The notes under the pieces are model-generated. The model was not told where the DNA came from, ran no database searches, and was given only the letters and a program-made list of their open reading frames with translations. Below, piece by piece: positions 15,845-24,088 of a DNA stretch of 58,388 bases. Positions within the stretch are counted from its first letter, which is position 1; every line of letters starts with the position of its first letter. The DNA comes from an uncultured Clostridia bacterium (lineage in GTDB: Bacteria > Bacillota > Clostridia > Oscillospirales > Ruminococcaceae). The translations under genes were made by a program, and so were the position numbers. Location of the stretch: positions 1-58,388 of the forward strand of contig CALXGT010000062.1 in the NCBI GenBank assembly GCA_944387915.1. The letters are read 5' to 3'.

Positions 15845-17554
15845 TTATTGCTCCAAGAGCCATACCTTATTGTAGAACCGATCGACAGAAGCTTGCCGCA
15901 GTTCCTGGCAACGAGCCACATTCAAAGATTCCAGACCGCTCAGGTAACTATCCCAACCAGCGTCGATATCCACATTACCCATAATAAACTGGACCGTATT
16001 TTCTTCTACGTAAGTCTCAATGTCCACGTACAGGTTGTTGTACTCGTTCGCCTCGTCGGTGGTAAAGGAAGCGTCCGAAGGAATCATAATATCATCGGTC
16101 TGTCTTCCCCATACCTCGTAAGAATAGGCACTCCAGGTATTTCCAGTTGCTTCGTTGATCTCAAACTGCGCTTTCCAGTTCATATACCCTACGTTGTTGA
16201 ATAAGCCATACATCGCTCTAGCAGCACTGGGAGTCATACCCTCAGTCGTTGGGTGCATCACCGTATCTGTCCAAACGTAGTACCATTCACTGTTCTCATC
16301 GATTTCATAGGACTCGCCTTCTACGCCAAAGGACTGGATCACCGCATAATCATAAGTATAATGCCAGTCTAAAAATTTTGCCAAAGTCGCGCGATCTTCT
16401 TCCGGAACCGAAGTAAAGATCAAGTTGGGAGTGGTTGCTACATAAGACGGGAAGGTAGAAACTGTTGTATCGCCTTCATTCAAAACCGGACCTTCAATGG
16501 GCTCTAACCAAATATCCTCGTCGCTGGTGTAACCATTCACATAATGGTAACTTCCACAGGTACCTTGATAAGACATTCCGACGCCGCACTTGTTATTGGC
16601 AAAATACTCATGATCGGTAAGGATGTAGGTAGAGTTGGTGGAAGAGAAGTCGGGGTCGATCAAACCTTCCGCGTACCAATCACGCATCAGCTTCAAGTAC
16701 TCCTTGTAAGCATCTGTAGAAGGTCCGAAAGCCACTTCTTCTCCGCCGTCAACAAGGTAGAAATCCTGCATTACGCCATAAGCGGAAAGAATATAGTCGT
16801 TTCCGATGGTTCCGTCCTTATAAAGATGCATCCAAGCACCATAGTTGTCTCTGAAAGCAACCAGCACATCATGGAGCTCGTCAATGGTCCGGGGAACTTC
16901 CATATTGAGTTCGTCCAGCCAGTCTTTCCGCACCGTCATACCACACCAGGCGGGCTCGTTTTCTACCACAACTTCCTGATTGTGGCCATCCACATAGCAA
17001 CGGATCATATAGATCCCAACGTTTCTGCCCTCATCGGTGATGGCAATCTGCTTAATATCCTCATATTCTTCCAACAACGCACGGTAGTTAGGCATATATT
17101 TCCGGACATATTCAGTCATATCCAGCAAAACGCCGTCCGCTACGCCCGCGTCCTGACCGCCGGGATACGCCAACGTCGTGGTGTTTCCTTCCACCATGCT
17201 GGGATATTCGCCAGACGCCAGCAAAAGACCAAATTTTTCCGTCGCCGAAGAAGTTGGTACACAAGTATATTCGACCCGAACATTGGTCAATTCCTCGATC
17301 TTCTGAATTCCTCTGACCTCACCGTAATTGGTCATCCAGTCGTTAGACCAGCTTCTCCATTCGGTAAAGGTTACCTTCTCCTCGGTGATGGGAAGGGTGA
17401 TCTCGGTCACGATCTCTTCATCATCCGCTACGGTGGAAGATCCCGAAGAACTACCACTGCTGTCGGAAGAAGAGTTTCCGTCATCTCCGCAAGAGACAGC
17501 CAATGCCGCTACCATTGACAAAGCCAGCAAGGCCGCAAGCAAACGTTTTTTCAT
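15845..17554 (-). CDS. Extracellular solute-binding lipoprotein, array copy D
   Basis: 569 residues, lipobox C22. Start ATG 17554 with AAGGAGG. It belongs to the subgroup with EEIVTEITLPITEEKVTFTE, GEVRGIQKIEELTNVRVEYT, a shared RKDWLDELNMEVPRTIDELH and an ETYVEENTVQFIMG block. Copy I, five genes away, is the nearest relative: only D and I have YGVMQDFY, and both have EWYYVWTDTVM and NEATGNTWSAYSYEVWGRQT. It ends DRFYNKVWLLEQ. Confidence 0.9.
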   Translation of the reverse strand: MKKRLLAALLALSMVAALAVSCGDDGNSSSDSSGSSSGSSTVADDEEIVTEITLPITEEKVTFTEWRSWSNDWMTNYGEVRGIQKIEELTNVRVEYTCVPTSSATEKFGLLLASGEYPSMVEGNTTTLAYPGGQDAGVADGVLLDMTEYVRKYMPNYRALLEEYEDIKQIAITDEGRNVGIYMIRCYVDGHNQEVVVENEPAWCGMTVRKDWLDELNMEVPRTIDELHDVLVAFRDNYGAWMHLYKDGTIGNDYILSAYGVMQDFYLVDGGEEVAFGPSTDAYKEYLKLMRDWYAEGLIDPDFSSTNSTYILTDHEYFANNKCGVGMSYQGTCGSYHYVNGYTSDEDIWLEPIEGPVLNEGDTTVSTFPSYVATTPNLIFTSVPEEDRATLAKFLDWHYTYDYAVIQSFGVEGESYEIDENSEWYYVWTDTVMHPTTEGMTPSAARAMYGLFNNVGYMNWKAQFEINEATGNTWSAYSYEVWGRQTDDIMIPSDASFTTDEANEYNNLYVDIETYVEENTVQFIMGNVDIDAGWDSYLSGLESLNVARCQELRQASVDRFYNKVWLLEQ

Positions 17555-17570
17555 AATTGACCTCCTTTTT

Positions 17571-17628
17571 GTGGCAAAACCACCTCTTTCTTGTTTCAAA
17601 TTGTAACATATGAAAATTTTTATGTAAA
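17571..17628 (-). promoter_or_regulatory. Promoter of array copy D
   Basis: TTTACA (17623-17628), 17-bp spacer, TACAAT (17600-17605). A small hairpin GTGG-N5-CCAC (17571-17583) lies just before the ribosome-binding site. The 525-base gap to copy E also holds a candidate small RNA gene and E's terminator. Confidence 0.65.
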
Positions 17629-17849
17629 TAACTTTTTATTTAAAAATATTTACATTCATTTGTATAAAATAAACAATAACTTAAAACTAAATTGGGGAAC
17701 ATAATAACAATTTTATATATTTATGAATTTGCATGCACTGAATTTGTAGTGAAAAGCCAGAAAATATTATTGTTTCGCCATATTTAATCAATTTTTATTG
17801 TTAAAAATTTTCCTTTATATACTTTCCAGCGAAAATTTTTTCTTAATTA

Positions 17850-17960
17850 CAAAAAGAAACGCCCACAAAGTGGTACGTTTCTTTCAATCCCTTTTCCATA
17901 AATTCTATGGATTTACCCGTGAAATCTATTGTAAGACCAATTTACCGAAGCATATCAAAA
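17850..17960 (-). ncRNA. Candidate small RNA gene inside the array
   Basis: A free-standing promoter TTGACG (17990-17995), 17-bp spacer, TATGAT (17967-17972) on the minus strand is followed about 110 bases later by a terminator-like hairpin AAAGAAACG/CGTTTCTTT with an inner CCAC/GTGG (17851-17882) and TTTTTG. The would-be transcript has two more small hairpins, GATTT/AAATC and CCATA/TATGG. It begins after E's own terminator (18032-18066), so it is not simply E's 3' end. No convincing ORF is present: an 18-codon ATG frame lacks a ribosome-binding site. No known RNA family is recognised. Confidence 0.4.
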
Positions 17961-17966
17961 GCTTCG

Positions 17967-17995
17967 ATCATACCCTATACATCTTAATTCGTCAA
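17967..17995 (-). promoter_or_regulatory. Promoter of the candidate small RNA
   Basis: TTGACG-N17-TATGAT; an inverted repeat CGAAGC/GCTTCG (17946-17966) spans the predicted start site directly downstream of the -10. Confidence 0.45.
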
Positions 17996-18031
17996 ATGCC
18001 TGTCTCTCGCGCTTTTTCAAGTCTCTTGTAA

Positions 18032-18066
18032 AGGAAAAAGGCAGCTTCGGTTTCCCGAAGCTGCCC
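18032..18066 (-). terminator. Terminator of array copy E
   Basis: GGCAGCTTCGG/CCGAAGCTGCC perfect hairpin with a TTTTTCC run on the minus strand. Confidence 0.92.
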
Positions 18067-18079
18067 CACGCAGTAATTT

Positions 18080-19807
18080 TTACTCCGCATCGTCCGCCAG
18101 CACCCATTTTTTGTTGTAGTACCGATCTACCGAAGCCTGTTTCAACTCCACGCAGCGCGCTACATCCATGCTCTCCAGGGTTTGGACGAAATTATCCCAT
18201 TCCGTATCAATATCTTTGGATCCGATAATAAACTGAACCGTATTTTCCGCTACATAAGACTCAATATCCACATACAGATTCTGATATTCCTGAGACTCTT
18301 CCGTAGTGAGGGAAGCGTACATGGGAAGCATAATTTTATCCGTTTGCTTCTCCCAGGTCGCGTAGGACTCCTCGGTCCAGGTATTACCGGAAAGCTCGTT
18401 CAGCTCGAAGCCGCTGGTCCAGTCCATATATCCCACGATATTATTTTGGGTCCAGAGACCTTTCGCAGCAGAGGGGGTCATACCGGGTGTTTCCGGATTT
18501 TTGATCTTGTCGGTAAATACAAAATACCACTTGCTGTTTTCGTCAATTTCGTAAGACTCGCCTTCGATACCGTAGGACATCAGCACCGCATAATCGTAAG
18601 TATAATGCCAATCCAACCATTTCGCGTACACCGGCATCAGCTCTTCGGGAAGGTTGGTGGTGGTCATATGCGCGCGAAGCGCCGGCATAGACTGCCAGGT
18701 GGTAACTACCTCGTCGCCTTCGTTGAGTACGGGAGCAACCATCGCCCGCAGGTACATATCCGCATTATCGGTATAACCGTTGACGTAATGATAACGTCCG
18801 CTGGTTCCATGATAAGACATACCAACGCCGCACTTATCATTGGCATAATACTCATTGTCCGTCAAAATAAAGGTAGAGTTCGTAGAAACGAAATCAGGGT
18901 CAATTAACCCTTCCGCATACCAATCCCGCATCAAGGTTACGTAGGTTCTATACGCATCCGTCGTGGGGCCAAAAGCTACCTCGTCCCCGCCGTCAACAAG
19001 GTAAAAGTCCTGGGTTACTCCATAAGCGGAAAGAATGTAATCGTTTCCAATGGTGCCATCCTGGAACAAATGCATCCAGGCGCCGTAATTATCCCGGAAC
19101 GCTACCAAAACATCATGCAGCTCATCAATGGTCGTAGGCATCTCAAGATTTAACTCATCCAGCCAGTCCTGACGAATGGCCATACCGCACCAGGCGGGTT
19201 CATTGCGAACCAGCACTTCATGGTTTGGACCGTCAATGTCGGCGCGAATACCATAGCAGGCCACGTTCTTTCCTTCATCGGTAATCGCTACCTGAAGGAT
19301 CTCGGGGTAAGTTTCCAAAAGCGCCCGGTAATTGGGCATATACTTTTGGACGTATTCCGTCATATCCCGCAAAATACCATCGTCCACACCCGCGTCTAAA
19401 CCGCCGGGATACACTACGGTTTCACCGGGATTTTCTCCGTCAATCATATCGGTATATTCCCCGGACGCCAGAAGAAGGCCAAACTTTTCTTTTGCCGCAG
19501 AGGGCGGAACGCAAGTAAAGTCCACCGTAACCCCCGTCAATCGCGCCATCTCCTGGAAAGCGTAGTTCTCACTCAGGTTGGTCAAATAATCACTGGACCA
19601 GGCTTTCCAGCATGTAAAGGTCACCGGCTCTTCCGTAATGGGAAGCGTAATCTCGGTAACAATTTCTTCCTCTTCACTCGAGCTTCCATCCGATGCCGTG
19701 GTAGAGCTGGAGCTTTGGGAGGAAGAGCCTTCGTCGTCCCCGCAGGATACGGCGAACGCCGCAACCATCGTCATGGCGAGCAAAGCCGCCAACAGCCTCT
19801 TTTTCAT
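18080..19807 (-). CDS. Extracellular solute-binding lipoprotein, array copy E
   Basis: 575 residues, lipobox C22, and the longest copy. With H it forms a distinct subgroup: PVTFTCWKAWSSDYLTNLSE, ENYAFQEMARLTGV in place of GIQKIEELTN, a GENPGETVVYPGGLDAG insertion, RADIDGPNHEV, QSMPALRAHMTTTNLPEEL, NNIVGYMDWTSGFELN, and an extended acidic tail WVLADDAE. The cysteine found in GTCG of most copies is serine here (HGTSGRYHY). The start region differs as well: AGAAAGGAATGAAAAG before the ATG instead of AAGGAGGTCAATT. Promoter and protein subgroup thus change together. Confidence 0.9.
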   Translation of the reverse strand: MKKRLLAALLAMTMVAAFAVSCGDDEGSSSQSSSSTTASDGSSSEEEEIVTEITLPITEEPVTFTCWKAWSSDYLTNLSENYAFQEMARLTGVTVDFTCVPPSAAKEKFGLLLASGEYTDMIDGENPGETVVYPGGLDAGVDDGILRDMTEYVQKYMPNYRALLETYPEILQVAITDEGKNVACYGIRADIDGPNHEVLVRNEPAWCGMAIRQDWLDELNLEMPTTIDELHDVLVAFRDNYGAWMHLFQDGTIGNDYILSAYGVTQDFYLVDGGDEVAFGPTTDAYRTYVTLMRDWYAEGLIDPDFVSTNSTFILTDNEYYANDKCGVGMSYHGTSGRYHYVNGYTDNADMYLRAMVAPVLNEGDEVVTTWQSMPALRAHMTTTNLPEELMPVYAKWLDWHYTYDYAVLMSYGIEGESYEIDENSKWYFVFTDKIKNPETPGMTPSAAKGLWTQNNIVGYMDWTSGFELNELSGNTWTEESYATWEKQTDKIMLPMYASLTTEESQEYQNLYVDIESYVAENTVQFIIGSKDIDTEWDNFVQTLESMDVARCVELKQASVDRYYNKKWVLADDAE

Positions 19808-19834
19808 CTTTTCATTCCTTTCTTCCTGTTTCTG

Positions 19835-19909
19835 TCTGAAATTTCATGAACATGTCGCACCGTTAGTTTCAGATATTTTTATTATAGCGGTCCCCATTTT
19901 TGTCTTCAA
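19835..19909 (-). promoter_or_regulatory. Promoter of array copy E (different type)
   Basis: TTGAAG (19904-19909), 17-bp spacer, TATAAT (19881-19886); the TTTACA -35 of the other copies is absent. A 7-bp inverted repeat TCTGAAA (19835-19841)/TTTCAGA (19867-19873) frames the leader. Confidence 0.65.
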
Positions 19910-20050
19910 TTGATATATTACATAAACTTTAATTAAAAACTTTGTTAATTATTGTAATTTGCTTTCAATAAATTTATGGCAAATCGTCGAAAATTTGTGT
20001 TATTTTCCCGCTTTGCAGTTAAAAGAACGAAAGATGTTTCTTTCTTACAT

Positions 20051-20086
20051 AAAAAAAGGGACCTTTCGGTCCCTTTTTTCTTTTTC
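20051..20086 (-). terminator. Terminator of array copy F
   Basis: AAAAAAGGGACC/GGTCCCTTTTTT hairpin with TTTC loop. Confidence 0.92.
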
Positions 20087-20095
20087 GCAAAACGG

Positions 20096-21799
20096 TTATT
20101 CATCCAAAATCCAGGTTTTGGCATAGTACCGGTCTACCGACGCCTGTTTCAGTTCGATACACCGATCCACATTGAGACTCTTTACACCGGCAACATAATT
20201 ATCCCAGCCGGCGTCGATATCCACCGTCCCCATAATGAATTGAACGGTATTCTCTTCCACATAAGTCTCAATATCCACAAACAGGTTATTGTACTCACTG
20301 GCTTCGTCCGTGGTGAAGGAGGAAGCGGCGGGAACCATGATCTCATCGGTCTGCCGACCCCATACCTCGTACGCCAACGCGCTGTAGGTATTTCCGGTAA
20401 ATTCGCTCAGCTCAAAGCCGGCTTTCCAGTTCATATATCCCACATTGTTGAACAATCCGTACATCCCTCTCCGCGCGCCGGGCGTCATTCCGGGAGTGGT
20501 AGGATATTTTACGTCATCGGTATATACAAAGTACCAGTCGTTGCTCTCATCGATCACATAGGATTCCCCTTCTACGCCGAAGGACTGGATCACTGCGTAA
20601 TCATAAGTGTAATGCCAGTCTAAGAATTTTGCCAGAATGGGAAGCTGCTCTTCTGTCACCGAGTTGAAAATAATATTGGGGCTGGTGGCAACGGTAGACT
20701 GGAAGGTGGTGACCGTGGTATCGCCTTCGTTGAGCACCGGTCCTTCAATGGGTTCCAGCCACATTTTTTCATTGGCGGTGTATCCGTTCATGTAATGCAT
20801 ATTGCCGCAGGTCCCCTGATACGACATTCCCACGCCGCATTTATCATTAGCGAAATACTCGTTATCCGTCAGAATATTGGTAGAATTGGTGGATGTGAAA
20901 TCAGGGTCGATCAAACCTTCCGCGTACCAATCCCGCATCAGTTTCAAATAGGTTTTGTACTCCTCGGTGATGGGACCAAAGCCTACGGTCGAATCATCCA
21001 CCATATAGAAATCCTGAGTTACCCCGTAAGCGGAAAGAATATAATCATTTCCAATGGTGCCGTCTTTGTAAAGATGCATCCAGGCGCCGTAATTATCCCG
21101 GAAAGCAACCAAAACCTCATGGAGTTCATCAATGGTCCGGGGAACTTCCATATTCAGCTCTTCCAGCCAGTCTAACCGCACCGTCATACCGCACCAGGCA
21201 GGCTCATTTTCGATCACGACTTCTTGGTTGGGACCATCTACATAACAGCGGATCATATAGATACCTACGTTGCGCCCTTCATCGGAAATGGAAATCCGTT
21301 TGATATCCTCGTATTCTTCCAACAAAGTACGGTAGTTAGGCATATACTTCCGAACATATTCGGTCATATCCACCAAAACGCCGTCGGCTACACCCGCATC
21401 CAGGCCGCCGGGATACATTAGGGTAGGACCGCTGGATTCTACCATATTGGGGTACTCACCGGATGCCAAAAGAAGACCGAATTTTTCGGTAGCCGCCGTA
21501 TTGGGTACACAAATATATTCCACTCGAACATTGGTCAATTCCTCAATTTTTTGGATACCTCTCACTTCTCCATAATTGGTCATCCAATCGTTGGACCACG
21601 GCCTCCATTCCGTAAAGGTCACTTTTTCTTCAGTAATAGGAAGGGTGATCTCAGTTACAATCTCATCGTCATCCGTACTCCTTGTAACGGCAGACGAATC
21701 CGAACTTTGAGAAGACGTTTTCTCGTCGTCCCCACAAGATACAGCCATCGCAGCCACCATAGACAGCGCCAGCAAAGCGGCAAGCAAACGTTTTTTCAT
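20096..21799 (-). CDS. Extracellular solute-binding lipoprotein, array copy F
   Basis: 567 residues, lipobox C22. Start ATG 21799 after GGGAGG. It belongs to the D/F/G/I subgroup and is closest to its neighbour G: only these two have RLDWLEEL, and both have TTVTTFQS and a TGNTYS.. AYEVWGRQT segment. The block after GEYP reads NMVESSGPTLMYPGG, and the ..ESNDWYFVYTDDVKYPTTPG stretch is its own. It ends DRYYAKTWILDE. Confidence 0.9.
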   Translation of the reverse strand: MKKRLLAALLALSMVAAMAVSCGDDEKTSSQSSDSSAVTRSTDDDEIVTEITLPITEEKVTFTEWRPWSNDWMTNYGEVRGIQKIEELTNVRVEYICVPNTAATEKFGLLLASGEYPNMVESSGPTLMYPGGLDAGVADGVLVDMTEYVRKYMPNYRTLLEEYEDIKRISISDEGRNVGIYMIRCYVDGPNQEVVIENEPAWCGMTVRLDWLEELNMEVPRTIDELHEVLVAFRDNYGAWMHLYKDGTIGNDYILSAYGVTQDFYMVDDSTVGFGPITEEYKTYLKLMRDWYAEGLIDPDFTSTNSTNILTDNEYFANDKCGVGMSYQGTCGNMHYMNGYTANEKMWLEPIEGPVLNEGDTTVTTFQSTVATSPNIIFNSVTEEQLPILAKFLDWHYTYDYAVIQSFGVEGESYVIDESNDWYFVYTDDVKYPTTPGMTPGARRGMYGLFNNVGYMNWKAGFELSEFTGNTYSALAYEVWGRQTDEIMVPAASSFTTDEASEYNNLFVDIETYVEENTVQFIMGTVDIDAGWDNYVAGVKSLNVDRCIELKQASVDRYYAKTWILDE

Positions 21800-21827
21800 A
21801 ATAAACCTCCCTTTCATGATTAGAATA

Positions 21828-21871
21828 CGATATCGCACCTTCATTGTAACATGGAGTCTTAAATATGTAAA
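21828..21871 (-). promoter_or_regulatory. Promoter of array copy F
   Basis: TTTACA (21866-21871), 17-bp spacer, TACAAT (21843-21848). The palindrome CGATATCG (21828-21835) lies at the predicted start site. Confidence 0.65.
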
Positions 21872-21970
21872 TGATTTTTCATTTAAATTTTATTTATTTT
21901 ATTTATGCAATTTTACTATATAATTATCAACTAAATTTTCAAACATTGTTGTTATTTGATCTTTTGCGCA

Positions 21971-22000
21971 AAGAAAAAGACCCGCTTTCGCGGGTCTTTT
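21971..22000 (-). terminator. Terminator of array copy G
   Basis: AAAAGACCCGC/GCGGGTCTTTT hairpin with TTTC loop; minus-strand T-run follows. Confidence 0.9.
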
Positions 22001-22041
22001 CCCTGCAACGGATCTTCGCTGCTTCAAACAAGGAGAGTCAA

Positions 22042-23745
22042 TTATTGTTCCAGTAACCAAGTCTTACCATAGAACCGGTCTACAGATGCCTGGCGGATCT
22101 CTAAGCAGCGGGCAATATTCAGTGCCTCGAGGCCACTGATAAAGTTATCCCAGTTAGAATCAATATCCAACGTACCCATAATGAACTGGACCGTATTTTC
22201 TTCCACATAGGTCTCAATATCCACAAACAGGTTGTTGTACTCGTTGGCTTCATCCGAAGTAAAGGACGCATCGGTAGGGATCATAATGTCATCCGTCTGA
22301 CGTCCCCATACCTCATAAGCATGCTCGCTGTAGGTGTTTCCGGTGGCTTCGTTCAACTCAAAGCCACCCTTCCAGTCCATATAACCTACGTTATTGAACA
22401 TGGTCTCCAACCCTCTGGCCGTGGTCGGCGTCATACCGGGAGTTTCCGGATTCTTGATCTTATCGGTGTAAATGAAGTACCATTCGCTGTCCTCGTCGAT
22501 GGTATAGGTGGAACCCTCTACACCATGACCCTGGATCACCGCATAATCATAGGTGTAATGCCAGTCAAGCCATTTTGCCAGCACAGGAAGTTCTTCGGCA
22601 GTTACCGACGTATAAACATAGGTAGGACCAGTCGCTACATTAGACTGGAAAGTGGTGACCGTGGTGTCGCCCTCGTTCAAAACGGGACCCTCAATGGGTT
22701 CCAGCCAGATATCCGGGTTGTCGGTATAACCGTTCCGGTAAGGCGCGTCTCCGCAGGTACCCTGGTAAGAGATGCCAACGCCGCACTTGTTGTTGGCGAA
22801 ATACTCGTTATCCGTTAAAATCTCGGTAGAATTGGTAGAAGAGAAGTCGGGGTCGATTAGCCCTTCCGCATACCAATCCCGCATCAGCTTCAGGTAAGTT
22901 TTATATTCTTCCGTCATAGGACCAAAGCCAACTTCGGTAGTACCGTCAATGAGGTAAAAGTCCTGCGTTACGCCATAAGCGGAAAGAATGTAATCGCTTC
23001 CAATGGTACCATTGCGGTACAGATGCATCCAGGCGCCGTAATTGTCTCTAAAGGCAACCAGCACATCATACAACTGATCGATGGTACGGGGAATTTCCAT
23101 ATCCAGTTCTTCCAACCAGTCTAACCGGATCGTCATACCGGTCCAGGCAGGCTCTGTTTCTACGATAACTTCTTTGTTGTGACCGTCTACATAGCAGCGG
23201 ATCATATACATACCGACGTTTCTGCCTTCATCGGTAATAGCAATCTGCTTTACGTCTTCATGCTCGGTAAGCAATGTCCGATAGTTGGGCATATACAGCC
23301 GAACCGCTTCGGTCATATCCCAAAGCACGCCATCTGCTACACCCGCATCCATACCGCCGGGATAATTACCAAAAAGGGACATATCCGGATATTCGCCGGA
23401 AGCCAAAAGCAGACCGTACTTTTCCGTTGCCGCTGTTTCCGGAACGCAGGTATACTCAATGTGGATGTTGGTAAGCTCTTCGATCTTCTGGGCGCCCAAA
23501 ACCTCGCCGTAGTTGGTGAGATAATCGTTAGACCAGCTTCTCCATTCGGTGAAGGTCATCTTCTCCTCAGAAATGGGGAGAGTGATCTCTGTCACGATTT
23601 CTTCTTCCACATCGCCGCTTGTGCCCCCCGACGCGGTAGAGGAGCTGGAGCTTTGAGAAGAAGATCCCTGATCGTCTCCGCAGGAAACTGCCGCCATCGC
23701 GATCATTGAGAGCGCTAAAAGGGCCGCCAAAATTCGTTTCTTCAC
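22042..23745 (-). CDS. Extracellular solute-binding lipoprotein, array copy G (GTG start)
   Basis: 567 residues, lipobox C22 (MKKRILAALLALSMIAMAAVSC). Uniquely among the ten the start codon is GTG (23743-23745), with a good AAGGAGG site, which should lower translation somewhat. It lacks the loop that follows GEYPDM in other copies (SLFGNYPGGMDAG), and the conserved cysteine of EPAWCGM is threonine (EPAWTGM). VEGSTYTIDEDSEWYFIYTD is similar to a block in copy B. It ends DRFYGKTWLLEQ. Confidence 0.9.
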   Translation of the reverse strand: MKKRILAALLALSMIAMAAVSCGDDQGSSSQSSSSSTASGGTSGDVEEEIVTEITLPISEEKMTFTEWRSWSNDYLTNYGEVLGAQKIEELTNIHIEYTCVPETAATEKYGLLLASGEYPDMSLFGNYPGGMDAGVADGVLWDMTEAVRLYMPNYRTLLTEHEDVKQIAITDEGRNVGMYMIRCYVDGHNKEVIVETEPAWTGMTIRLDWLEELDMEIPRTIDQLYDVLVAFRDNYGAWMHLYRNGTIGSDYILSAYGVTQDFYLIDGTTEVGFGPMTEEYKTYLKLMRDWYAEGLIDPDFSSTNSTEILTDNEYFANNKCGVGISYQGTCGDAPYRNGYTDNPDIWLEPIEGPVLNEGDTTVTTFQSNVATGPTYVYTSVTAEELPVLAKWLDWHYTYDYAVIQGHGVEGSTYTIDEDSEWYFIYTDKIKNPETPGMTPTTARGLETMFNNVGYMDWKGGFELNEATGNTYSEHAYEVWGRQTDDIMIPTDASFTSDEANEYNNLFVDIETYVEENTVQFIMGTLDIDSNWDNFISGLEALNIARCLEIRQASVDRFYGKTWLLEQ

Positions 23746-23766
23746 AATTATGCCTCCTTACTTCGT

Positions 23767-23820
23767 AGTTACACTACTTGCTTGTGTTACTATGTTAGCA
23801 TAAAGAAAATGATTTGTAAA
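23767..23820 (-). promoter_or_regulatory. Promoter of array copy G
   Basis: TTTACA (23815-23820), 17-bp spacer, TAACAT (23792-23797). An imperfect dyad AGTTACAC (23767-23774)/GTGTTACT (23784-23791) begins directly after the -10. The rest of the 343-base gap to copy H is AT-rich and shows only H's terminator. Confidence 0.65.
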
Positions 23821-24040
23821 TATTCCTTTAATAAAATAATTTCGTTTTTCATTGTGCATTTTGTATAGTATATTAGTTTTTAATGTTTTCTTTCTATTTA
23901 TTTTTTACTTTTCCCTCTAAACACGTCTAAAAATGCATAAAAGTATAGATTTTATCGGTATTGTAACTAATCTTTTCCTATTTTCTTATCTTTTTTGCCT
24001 TTGTTCAGTTGCGATTCACCTGAAAAATTGTCTATGTGGG

Positions 24041-24082
24041 GAAAAGCAGCACTTTAAAGGAACCCTAAAGTGCTGCTTTTCT
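24041..24082 (-). terminator. Terminator of array copy H
   Basis: AAAAGCAGCACTTTA/TAAAGTGCTGCTTTT perfect 15-bp hairpin. Confidence 0.92.
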
Positions 24083-24088
24083 TACAAC

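Noticed and set aside
17850..17905. 18-codon ORF in the candidate small RNA
   Set aside because: It overlaps the terminator stem and lacks a ribosome-binding site.
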